A stretch of 64,000 nucleotides of DNA, taken from assembly GCA_900239685.1 (NCBI GenBank), contig OENT01000687.1, forward strand, positions 1 through 64,000, written 5' to 3'. The notes beneath the pieces were generated by a model, which did not search any database, was not told the origin of the DNA, and worked only from the letters and a program-made list of their open reading frames with translations. The first letter of the stretch is position 1. Each line of letters begins with the position of its first letter. This DNA comes from Rotaria macrura (Eukaryota; Rotifera; Eurotatoria; Philodinida; Philodinidae). This document shows, one piece after another, positions 25,582-36,547 of this stretch. The position numbers and the translations under genes are program-made.

Positions 25582-26525
25582 GTAACGTTCATCGACGTCA
25601 AAAGTCGATTCACTGGGCCCTCGACTGATAGGTGTTACGACTTGAACTACCTCAACTGGAGCGAAAATTAGTTGTTTGTGTCAGAATCTGATCCTGAAGT
25701 TTCAAAGAAACGAGAGCATTAGTTCACAGGAGACACGGGGGAAGTCAAATAAGCAGAAACGAGGCAAGGAACAAGCGAACAATGAACATTTTCTTACGAA
25801 AATGAATCAGAAACAACGCAAACACAAAGCGAAGCACGAAGAGCGGCAACAGCCTAATTTGGGGATTGGAATGGGGGCAGGGACCTCAAGTTCTCGGGTA
25901 GATCAGAACAATGTTTGAAAACTCATGTCAGGGGGCTCGAAGGCTTTCTTAAGTCGGAAGCAGGAGGGCAACAACCCCGAACTTTTGTATAGGGTTCGGT
26001 CTCTGAACCCTACACAAAAGTTCAGACTCGTTGCATCCCTAGTGGGGAAGAGGCTGGTTAGTTCTCACCTAACTACCAACTCGTCAGAACCAGAAACTTA
26101 ACGATGGTAGCCTCAAAATTCCATAGGAGACACATCCTGCTTGGTTCCATCACTGGGAAGGAATTATTTGGCGTTTCCCTTCCATGAATTCAAACATCGA
26201 AAGCACCGTAAAAATGGCCATTTGTGCTATTAACGTGGTCGTTTGTGCCATAAAAATCTTCGTTTGTGCTACAGGAATGGTCATTTGTGCCACAGAAATG
26301 GTCATTTGTGCCACAGAAATGGTCATTTGTGCCACAGAAATGGTCATTTGTGCCACAGGAATGGTCATTTGTGCCACAGGAATGGTCATTTGTGCCATAA
26401 AAATGGTCATTTGTGCCATGTGATTTGTGCTTGTTACAGACAGACAGACAGACAGACGGACATACAGACGGACAGACACAGGTGAATTCCCGTTTCCAGA
26501 CCCTATCCTTTCAGTCTAGGGAAAA
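25582..26525. mobile_element. Left arm of a foldback-like inverted pair
   Basis: This arm matches the reverse complement of 28660-29588 at perhaps 75-80% over most of its length. It begins GTAACGTTCATCGACG and ends after cctttcagtctaggga. It contains a 21-bp minisatellite (26212-26421) and a short gacagacagacag run. No conserved protein; frames through the minisatellite are artefacts. Confidence 0.7.
26212..26421. repeat. 21-bp minisatellite, about 10 units
   Basis: The unit is close to aatggtcatttgtgccacag plus one base, repeated about ten times, with variants at the left end. Because 21 is a multiple of 3 and the unit has no stop, both strands show repetitive frames, which are not evidence of a gene. 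Confidence 0.9.
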
Positions 26526-28659
26526 TAAAGAGCACAGTAATCCTCAGTGTTGAGGACTGCATTGCCTTTACTTGTTACGCCTTCCATATATAGTTTCACA
26601 TAATACTTCTATAGTACTTGAAGTTATTAAAAATTTTCAGTCAGTGATCTTAGTTTGATAGAAACCGCAAGCTTGATCTAACTTAATATTGAAGAAAGGT
26701 TTACCGATTAGAAGTTTTCCTTGAATCGGTTAGTCCGGACTATACTCGGATAGATAAAATTTTTCGAGAATAAGCTTAGACCCATAAAAATGGCCTACAA
26801 TTGGTGACAATTAGACGTGCCTCGCTACTTATCAGTATTATTGTGAGTTTAAATGTATATTTGAAAAGTTTTGCCTCCTTCAGCACTACCGATTGCAAAA
26901 ACCGGGTTAATCTAAGTCGTCGTCGCAGCTATGATAGTGAACAGCAGTAGTCAGCTTTCAAAATTCTTTCCATCTTAACGATCAATTATTTGGTATGCAC
27001 GTCGGATAAAACAATTCTGCTCTAAAAAATATTTTCTCAGTTAATTCCTCACAGTTTAAATTCAAGCTTTGATCAATTGCATCATTATGTGAATGCCATT
27101 TTCTTAGCATTTATTTTCTTTGAACTACTCCTTTTCTTTCTAGTAAAACGAAGTGCGGTATTTATACCAACACTGGAAACTAGTACTTTGTTTATCGTTC
27201 GCTGTATCTGCGACTCTGTAAGAGTTGAAAAACTCAAGTTGCTAAATAAAAATCCGAGAAGGGTGCGCTGTACGATAAATTAGATTGAAATCGACTTGAA
27301 ACAGAATAACTTTATTTCTCTTACATGACTTGTCTACTTTGTATAAATCAATTGTCTATCAGCAGTTCAGTTTCTTTGGATTACAAAATTTCACGAAGTA
27401 AAGTTTACTCAAAAAATGTTATCAATGGTTTTCTAACACCTCGGTCGTCGACTTACTAAGTATTTTCAGGGGTCATCACTGTGAACAAACAATAATTAGT
27501 TCTCTCAATCGCCACTATTGAAGAGCTCAACGTCTCAAATCAAATATCACCGAGTAATCGAAAGTTGAAGGTTTTCTATTACAAGTGACATCAATCAAAT
27601 CATTAGTTTCTACTTGTATTACCAACTAGACTTGAAGTGTGAACATGACATGTCTTGTGAGAGTTTCAAATAAATTATTCGGATTGTATTCTTCAGCTAT
27701 CCATAAAATGTTGGTCGTTTCTTGCAATGCTCTTTGGGCACTACTTGCGTTATTTTCGGTAGTATCATCATAAAGATTCTTATCCTGATCATTTTATTAA
27801 CTATTGATTATTTTTATGTGATTACTTTGGTTATTTCTCGGTAATGCTTTGAACTCATACGTCTGATGCGATGAAAGGTCGTATCAATAAAGTCAGAACA
27901 AAAACCGTTTGATTATTGTCGAACTTCATTTCCTATGTCGTCTTTTTTCCACTAAATAGATCGCCAAGTGATTTGCCGCTATTGTATCGCATTTGATTAT
28001 TCTACCTGTTGAATTCATGCTACGAGCATTGGGAAACTTAATTTCAACTGAAATGTCTCATAATAGTATACAACAATCAATATTCATATAAATACAAATG
28101 TGCAAACGATACAAGTTAATCGATGGGTAAAGAATGAAGTACATCACTAGAAACGGATTAGATCCATTCAAATGTGTAACAAGCAAATGGGCTTATATAA
28201 CTTAACACTATTTTCACAATTAGATTAGTTTGAATTAGTTTAGTGTGCTCTTCAACTAATTAATTAGAATAGTTGGTACTCGACACACTTAAAATGCCAG
28301 ATCATAAATTGCCTAGTCACATTGATATCTGACTAACTGGTACCAGAGAGTGCGAAAACATCACTGACTTTCTCATATGAAGGTCTGGTAGTGTTACTTC
28401 TAAAAGAGCTGAAGTTTTTTCAATCTCAAAAAGTTTCAAATTTGATTCAATCGATCAGCTTCAGAGATGGAATCTGCACAATGAACCAGCCAGTCGCCGG
28501 AAGGCTTGTATTTACTGGTAGAATAGTTGATTACTAGCAGACTGGTCGGTCACCTGGCCTAACTTATTTACTTTCCTGCTTTTTTACCATATGCCTATTC
28601 AAAAACTGTACTGGTATCAATTGTATGCAGCCGTTTATTCTTTTTTTGATTGTTTCTAT
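26526..28659. other. DNA between the two inverted arms
   Basis: About 2.1 kb with no recognised coding sequence. If the arms form one foldback element this is its loop; if they are two independent insertions it is ordinary intergenic DNA. Confidence 0.45.
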
Positions 28660-29588
28660 TCCCTAGACTGAAAGGATAGGGTCTGGAAACGGGAATTCCC
28701 CTGTGTCTGTCTGTTACAACCAATGAAAGAAGCACTACTGTGGCCCAAATAACTAATTTTATGGCACAACTGGCCATTCTCTGGCCCAACTGACCATTTT
28801 TTTGGCACAACTGACCATTTCTATTGAACAAATGCCCATGTCTATGGCACAAACGACCATTTTTATGGAAGAAATGACCATTTTTATGGGCTAAATGACC
28901 ATTTCTGTGGCCCGAATGACCATTATTATGGCACAACTGACCATTTTTATGGCACAACTGACCATTCTCTGGCTCAACTGACCATTTATATGGCACAAAT
29001 GACCATTCTCTGGCCCAACTGACCATTTATATGGCACAAATGACAATTTTTATGGAGCCTACGATGGTTGAATTCATGGGATGGAAACGCTTAATAACTC
29101 CCTCCCGGTGACGGAGCCGATGCAGGATGTACCCCCCATCGTATTTTGAGGCTGCTATCCCAAAATCTCCGAATCTTGCGAGTTACTAGCTAGGTGAGAT
29201 CTTACCCTCCGTTTCCCGACCTCTGAAAACCTTCGAGCCTCCTGACATGATTTTTGAAACACGTTTCTGATCGCATAGGGAACTTGAGATCTCCATCCCC
29301 ATTACTAAGCCGCAGCTTAGTTGCTGGCCATCTTCGTCTTTCGCTTTGTCTTTGTGTGTTTCTTATTGATTTTTGTTGCAAATTTTTCATTTTCGCCATG
29401 TTTTTGCCTCGTGTTCACTTATTCGAGTAGCTCCGTGTCTCCAATGAACTTATCCACTCGTTTCTTTGAAATTTCAGAATCAAATTCTGACACAAACAAC
29501 TAATTTTCTCACCAGTCGTTGCATTTCTAGTCATAACCACTATCACTCTAGGGCCCAGTGAATCGACCTTCAATGTCGATGAACGTTA
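28660..29588. mobile_element. Right arm of a foldback-like inverted pair
   Basis: Reverse-complement partner of 25582-26525, with the same order of parts: outer end GTAACGTTCATCGAC (read on the minus strand), a 21-bp minisatellite at about 28740-29052, and the inner motif tttcagtctaggga. The arms differ by many substitutions and in minisatellite copy number, so the duplication is old. Confidence 0.7.
28740..29052. repeat. 21-bp minisatellite, about 15 units
   Basis: The unit is close to accatttttatggcacaactg. It is the reverse-complement relative of the 26212-26421 array but longer and more varied. Confidence 0.85.
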
Positions 29589-32500
29589 CCTTTTGTTTCA
29601 GTTACTTCTTTTCTTTGGTGGACTCATTACATGTAATACAACGTGAAAAGCAATGATGGAGTCGGTACTATGCACCGACCAATCACCGATATATCGGCCG
29701 GTTCCGTTCGATTAGATCTTTTCAGACCGGCTACAACTCTGGTCAGCTCCCTATAACATCTATAGATCAGTGATACTTCTCACGTTATAGTGGACCTAAA
29801 CTAGTCACAGATCTATCGGATGGCACTCTGGCTAGTCAATACCGGTATAAATTATCAAGTTTTCTTCTCTACATTTGTATCAATATGATAAAAAGAAAAA
29901 AAACAGGAACCATGTCTATTCCCGCCCTTCGCATAACAAACTGGTTAACGAATAGTTTAGAGTATGCTCTGAAAAGACTATTGTTGTAAATAGTGAAGTA
30001 TTATGTCAGTGTGGTGTGGTAAGCTACCAAAATAACTACTAACAATTAACTTTGGATTTCGAGTGAGATTTCAGTAAAAGGCCAGTTCTTCTGTCTGTAG
30101 ACCTTTCTATTATTAGTATAACGCCATTTAATGATAGACGAACAGTACATTAACATCTAATTAAATATCAGAATACTGATCAGTTCGGTTTGCAAGAACA
30201 TTACACCGCTTTCATACGGGTAGGATCACATGAGACAAGATCCATCGTTCTATTAGTCAAATAAAGTGTATATGAGGCAATTTTGCGTATGGACTGAAAT
30301 CATAAAGGAGACTTGCAGAATCTTTTAGGCATTTAGAAGAATCTTTGCTTCATTTGACAGTTGAATTCGTTGGGAAAAGGTTTTGGCCACAAAAACAGAT
30401 CTGGAAGAGAATGCTAAAACCATTTTATTTAGTGACGGTAACATTTTTTCCAAGGTCGCGGCTTTTGCATAAAAGGCAGATACTTCAAGAGACTAGAAAT
30501 ATGCAAGAAATTTCCTTCATTTTTTTACTTTTAAATCATCCATATAGAAACTTAGAAAAGTTCACGTATTATATATTGTCTCATGATCAATTACTCGATG
30601 AGTAATATTCAAAATTGTAATTATTGTTGAGTTTTTCAAAGTTTTAAGATAATGATGTTGTAATAAAAATATTATTTTGAAGTTAATGCTTAGTGAAGTA
30701 AATGCTTCACAGTGAAGAAGAAAGCTTTATGTGGGCGGACTTTCTTCGATTGGATTTAGGGAAACGTTTTTTACTCGAAAATGACCGAAAGACGTGGGAC
30801 CAGTAGGATGAAGACTGCGCGGTAAACAATTTGGAATTGGGATGTTAAAAAAGAATGAAATTGGATGGAGTAGGACGAAAAAACAAAGAAGAAAACATAA
30901 GACGGGGAGGCACGATTTTCTAGTTGTTCTGCGAAGCTTTCACTCTCAGTTTGATGATGTATGGCACTGAAATCGTAAATTTCCGACAGTAACCCACAGA
31001 ATAAACACCGCATCCAGCCAAAAAATGCCAAAAAATGGAAGAACGTATCCGCTGAACGAATTCGGTAGCTGAGTTTATTGGATTTTGCGCGGTTCCTGTC
31101 GATTCCTGGGAAAACCGAATCAATCCGGCAGTTAGATCCGTTTATTTTATTCCTGCTTTCAGGTTCCTAGTATTTTTCGGTGTATTCCCATTGGAGCCGG
31201 GTCTTTCTTCTCGACTTGGGAGCACTTTGTTTTTAAATTTCCTTAAATATGTAATTTTTAGTCGCCGAATTTTAGATAAACTAATCATCATTAATTAATT
31301 GTTACTTTCGTATATCATATAGCTTTCTTAGACTGGAAAAGCTATATATCTAACTTCTTTTCGTAAATGAAAATCATCGGTGTTTCTGCATAAAACCAAT
31401 GGTCTGAATAGTTTTCCTTGTACTTCTCAAGATTTTTAGTTCTACTGATATATAGAAATGCATCAGACCCGAGCCTTTTGAGTTTCGTAAAATGGCACTT
31501 TCAGTTTCGGTATGGATATTGAGTTTGAGGGTGACACGAAAACTTATTGAGTGGCTCATTTTTTTAATTTGGGTCTATATCTACTTACCCCCTTTTTTCC
31601 TACATTCGTTTCTAGCTAATTGGTAATACGCAAAAAAGTGAAATTCAATGTTACTAAGTTCGACTGTAGATGATAATACTTGTGATGTTTTCGGAATTGG
31701 CTCGCGGTAGTGTTAATAAAATTCTACGAGTTAGTTGAGCGTGATACTTGTAACATTTTAAAGAGCTATCTTGAGGAGGGTGTCTGTAATTTTCTCAAGG
31801 GCCGATTAAGAGCGATACCAGTCCCTTTTAGGAACGTACCGGGTGGAGTGTGTAGCTTTTTCGTGCTAGTTGCGTATAATGCCGCAGAACTTTAAGGGGT
31901 GTGGAAGACATATACTTCTAACTATTAAGGAAGATCTAGGGATACTACTTCGAATCTTTCAAGGATCCCCTGTGGATGCTGCTTGTACCTAATCTTTTGA
32001 GTCCTATTATTCAATGGTAAATTTTTTTTGCACCACTCCAACCAACGTTAAAACAGTCGACTGCACGACTGTGAAAATTCTGTGAGGTCCTGAAAGTTTT
32101 CAAGGCAAAGACATGCAACTGTGGCTATTTGCTAATAAAAATCCACAGGACTCTACTCTTATCCCTGCCAAATTTACCTCCAAATCAAACTCTGGCTCCG
32201 TTTCAATCCCAAATGTGTTGTTTTTTGAAAACTCATTGCAATGATGACTGCACGAAATGATGTTCCAACAAGGGTGGAACAGCAAGCTTCACGAATCTAC
32301 GAGACTTCATGGAACTTCAGGAGATTGCAAGAGACTTCGAATGTCAAAACACTTCCCATGACTTCGTGCGAGTTTCGCCATCGCATTTTATATCAGTGCA
32401 GTACTCTCGGCAAGTTTCCAGGTCAAGAGAAATTGAACTGATGATGAAAAAATGCATTAGCTCCAACTCGACTTCAAGTCAACAGAATTTCACTCTGAAC

Positions 32501-32974
32501 ACAAGCATAAGTTAATGAGTTCTAATTCAATTCAATCCCCTTTCCGTTTTAAACTATTTCTAGCTTAGGTCCAAGTTTCAAGATCGATTAACAAGTTCAA
32601 TCCCAACTCGATCCTGTCTATTGACAGTGATAGTTCAACGACGATTCAAATCTCATGGGAACTGTTGAATCCTGAAGTTAACTCTGACTTCTACTCGGAG
32701 TTGTTGATCTCTTTCTTATGAAACTTCAGAATTCTTAGGTGCTTTCTACAATCTTTTAAAAATCCTATGCATTCTCCCGATGTGTCATTAAAATTTTCTA
32801 AATCTTCACAACCTCCGAAAATTTCATGAAATTTTCGAAAAACTCTCGAACTCTTGGAAATAACACTTTCGCTTCCGACACCGAATAATCTTGTACATTT
32901 GAAGGTACCATTTCCAAGTGTCGGTGCATAAAGTCCAATTAACATCTTCAAGTGGTCTTAGACAGTAATGGGAC
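29589..32974. other. Gene-free stretch
   Basis: No gene recognised. The 32280-32940 part is rich in degenerate gaacttc or gaagttt motifs in both orientations, which recur at 33930-34110 on the other side of the hAT-like element. Open frames here look random. Confidence 0.4.
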
Positions 32975-33903
32975 CCAGTGTTTCCAATAGCAGGTGTAAC
33001 AAGCAGAAGTAAAATGTACAGAACATCTGCTAATTCTGATTTACACTCTGATTTACACTTTGCTCTAAAAACCAAAATGTACTGTGTACACTTTGCAAAA
33101 ACTATTATCACTTTGATTCTAGAACTTTGCCTACTGTATAAGATATTAGACTATGACCTTAGAATTATTTTTGTTGTTCAAAGTCATTTTCTTCTAACAT
33201 TTTTGAAAACATTGTGTCAGATTTTAAAATAATATGTCTACCCAGGTCCATCAAAACGGATATCCGTTACGGACCGTTGAGTGGACGCAGTTATACGGAC
33301 CGTAACATCATTAAAATAGGGCCGTATATGGCCGTATTTTCACAGTATACGATCCTTTATTACTGTGCCCAGAGATAGTACCGTATACAGAGCAGTATAG
33401 TGTGAAAATACGGCCGTATACGGGCCTATTTTAATGATGTTACGGTCCGTATAACTGCGTCCACTCAACGGTCCGTATCGTTCGACCTGGGTACTTATCA
33501 TTTATTTGCATGTGGACGCAAAGGGATCAGAGTGAGAGACTTAATCCAGTAAATTCCTCTTAATTTTAATCACATTTCTATACACAACACAATGTGACTA
33601 AGACGGCGCTATTGTTTAAATGAAGAAATACACAGTTGGTTGAAAACTCCGAGAAAGCCTTAGCCAAATATTTTTCAAGCAGATGACCCGTATATCTCTT
33701 GCACAGTCCTCTTGTCCGTGCTAATTGCTTTCTTAAGTTTAGTCTATATTCATCACTGCGCAACGAACGATACTTTTGTTTTTAGATCAAAAAAATTGGC
33801 TTCAGTACGCTTTGTTGCCAAAAACAAAATGTAAACGTACACTTTGCTCATATAAATAAAGTGTACATGTACATTTGTTTTAGATTTCTATTGGAAACAC
33901 TGC
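32975..33903. mobile_element. hAT-like non-autonomous element interrupted by a MITE
   Basis: The left end CCAGTGTTTCCAATAG and the right end (read inverted) GCAGTGTTTCCAATAG form a terminal inverted repeat of the common hAT CAGTG type. The 8 bases outside are aatgggac (32967-32974) and aacgggac (33904-33911), a 7/8 match for the 8-bp duplication of hAT elements. Near each end, related direct motifs (aaaatgta, then gtacactttgc) occur. No transposase is left. The element at 33239-33493 sits inside. Confidence 0.65.
33239..33493. mobile_element. TA-flanked MITE nested in the hAT-like element
   Basis: It starts TACCCAGGTC and ends GACCTGGGTA. The arms are long imperfect inverted repeats (for example ggaccgttgagtggacgcag and its complement) around a short central spacer. 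TA flanks indicate Tc1/mariner-type insertion. GC content is higher than in the surroundings. Confidence 0.8.
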
Positions 33904-34445
33904 AACGGGACCTTTAGTGAAGGATAAATAGCGAAGACTCAAGTTGTCCGAAGTACTGTAGAGACTAACGAAGTCGTGAAGCCATAGGCTTCGATATATG
34001 TTGAAGTTTCTCGAAGTGTAATGAATTCCTAGTCTTTGAAATTTCTTGAAGTTTCATAACTTCCATGAAGGCTTTGAAGTTAGTTTGAAATCTTGAACTT
34101 TGTCAGTTCTCTCTTGACATCAAAATAGTCTATAAAAAATTCCAAGCATCACTAGCGAAAGCTCTCTAAAAGGAATAGGCATTATCATCAGAGAGAGCTT
34201 GAAAATTTAAAAATTGTACTCTCAGGTAGCGCATAAAAAACTTACAATGCTACCATATATGTAGTCTAATGTGATAGTATAGAATTCTGCTTCTATTAGC
34301 AGTATTTATGCGTTAGAAACAAAAGTAGGAAGAAGAGAAATTGAATAGATACAGACCCAACATTAAAAAAAATGAACCACTTAAGTATAGGTATGCACCA
34401 GTGCCAGCTAAGATTGGAGACTGGGTACCCCAGTACGATTGGGTG

Positions 34446-35762
34446 TGTAACGAGTGGGTCAGAATAAATTATACCATTAGTATTTTGAATATCACTCTTC
34501 TGTTATGCATTAGATAGGGATATCTTTTTGTAGTAAAAGAAGGCGCTTAAAATTCTCTACAAAAATGTGCATGGTTAAAACTAAAAGGTGTTTCACTTTC
34601 ATTTGAAAACATATCAAAAGTAAAGATATAAAAAAAGTTGTAAAAACTACATATGATAACGATGAGGGCCCGGCAAAAATTTATTATGATCTAGTGGAAG
34701 GGGTTGCACTGCCCACAATTAAATTATGGATAAAAATGATCAACATTACTGGTTCTATCACGCTGTCATTTCTTACAGGCTATCGGAGCATGGTTCGTAC
34801 AAGCGTCCGTATTAAGAAAGTAAAATCCATCTAAGTCAAAAGAAGCGAGTATGTAAAAGAAAATTAGCTAAAGAAATGAATATTTTTAGAAGGAGCATAC
34901 ATAGAATACTTCATGAAGATCTTGAATTTAAGCCGTAGAAATGGATAAAACAACTAAAGCAAACTAACCTTAAAAAAATAGGAGGGTTAAGCTTCCTAAT
35001 TGGATGTTAAAATAACTACAAGCAAAAATGACACTGAAAAATGGCTAATTAAAGATGAAAAGTGTTTTGATCCTAACGGGATATATAATTCACAAAATGG
35101 TTGATTGCGGGCTGCCCACAGAGAAGAAGCTGATAGAAAATGTGATTTTCATCAAAAAATCAAATATCCACAAAACGTTATGGTGTGGTTGGGTGTGTGT
35201 GCCCAAGCTTTAACAACACCAGCAATTTTGGAGGACGGAACGATGGATACAGAGATGTATTTCAATAAAGTCCTTCCAATAGCGCTCGAATATGGGATAG
35301 AATGTTAATAAGCAATAGGACTTATCAACAGGATTGCGCGACACTTCACATATACCATATAACTCAGGAATGGTGGGTTGAGCATTTTCCTGAATTTATC
35401 CTCGAAAAGCGCTGGCCACCCAATTCACCCGACTAATGTCCTTTGGATCACACCCTATGGAACGAGTTGGCTCAATGCATGAATGTGGATCGAATTAAAA
35501 AAACCCAACACTGTTTGAAGAGATAAAACGTTCCGTCACAAAAATTGACTATCAAAACATTTTAAATTCTACGTTTGATTTACCGATAAGTTTACGTGAA
35601 ATAAAAAAAAGGAGGAAACTATATTCATTAAATAAAATATATTGTATTTTGCAGAATTTACTGTGATTCGTTTTGAAACAAATACCTTATTTTGTTTGAT
35701 TGGAGAACAGAGAGGAAACATTAGAAATGCTAACGGTCTAATTTATTCTGTACCACCCATTA
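34446..35762 (+). mobile_element. Decayed Tc1/mariner-type transposon with both ends
   Basis: Left end (gagtgggtcagaataaatta) and right end (read inverted, atgggtggtacagaataaat) form an imperfect terminal inverted repeat of roughly 38 bp near TA dinucleotides. Between them lies a transposase pseudogene on the plus strand. Total length of about 1.3 kb is normal for a mariner element. Confidence 0.75.
34560..35625 (+). pseudogene. Tc1/mariner (IS630-superfamily) transposase, broken
   Basis: Conceptual translation across stops shows the usual order: an N-terminal helix-turn-helix part (GVALPTIKLWIKMINITGSI), a second helix-turn-helix (LAKEMNIFRRSIHRILHEDL), then the DDE catalytic region with KYPQNVMVWLGV, QQDCATLH and WPPNSPD. 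Stops interrupt it at several points, for example before VKRSEY, after LEFKP, before LRAAHREEAD and right after WPPNSPD. The glycine of the family's usual QQDGA is missing in QQDCATLH. The longest intact piece is 35105-35308. It cannot encode a full protein as it stands. Confidence 0.8.
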
Positions 35763-36470
35763 CTTCATATCGTAAACAACCGTATTTGATGTAGGTATTT
35801 TGAAAATACGGATAGGAGTATTGATTGATTTCAGTGGTCATTTTTGAAATGTGATGAGCCACACACTTCTGTTGAGCAGTTGTTGTCTTCCAGAGCAAAG
35901 CAAGATACTTTAGATTAGGTGACTGTTTTATCTATTCTGTGCGATAAGTTGACTCGCTAGTTTAGTTATAATTATTTTCACTTTTTTAACAATCTGATAA
36001 AGTTGATTAATTGATTAATCCAGTATTCCCTAACCTATTAGCGAAACCAAGATGTTGGCCTAGTGGGAACTGAACTCCCCCTCTGGCCCCACCACTATTC
36101 GAACCTGATAGTTGAATTAAATTATTGGAAACATGTTCCAACAATTCAAAATTTGCAGTCAAGTAATCAAATTTTTCATTGTTGAAGTTCAGATATCTGA
36201 GCCTCAGCTATGGATAACTTAAGCAGCTGAATATTTGGTATCCGAATATTCATTAATCATACACTAAGATTTGTTATAACCAAGTCAAAACGACTGCGCT
36301 GTACATTTCATGAAACGGTGCTAAAGCTTCACAAACCAGCGAAAAACTTCGTCGTAATCCCTCATACTAGAAAAGTGAAATAAATGGTGTAAAAACGGTG
36401 ACTGCTTTCTAACGGAAAAAGGTCCGTAAAACAGTATGACGGATTACGATGAAATACAGTGGAAATTAAT
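35763..36470. other. Gene-free stretch
   Basis: Nothing recognised apart from a run at 36040-36110 rich in C and G. A GGTTCGAAT-like box there has no A box at the right distance. Confidence 0.4.
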
Positions 36471-36547
36471 GCCGTAGCTCAGCCGTTTAAGACGCCATTT
36501 TCGACGTTCGGGATGATCCTCCTGGGTATATGCAAATTTCAGCCGTA
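36471..36547 (+). repeat. tRNA-like sequence, probably a SINE head or tRNA pseudogene
   Basis: It reads gccgtagctcagccgtttaa, which has the form of a D-arm/A-box, followed about 40 bases later by a decayed T-arm (ctgggtatatgcaaatttcag). Acceptor-stem ends do not pair, so it is not a functional tRNA gene. Confidence 0.3.

Noticed and set aside
26150..26485. Repetitive proteins on both strands (VAQMTI and MVICATE repeats), and the similar frame at 28595-29026
   Set aside because: Artefacts of a stop-free 21-bp minisatellite.
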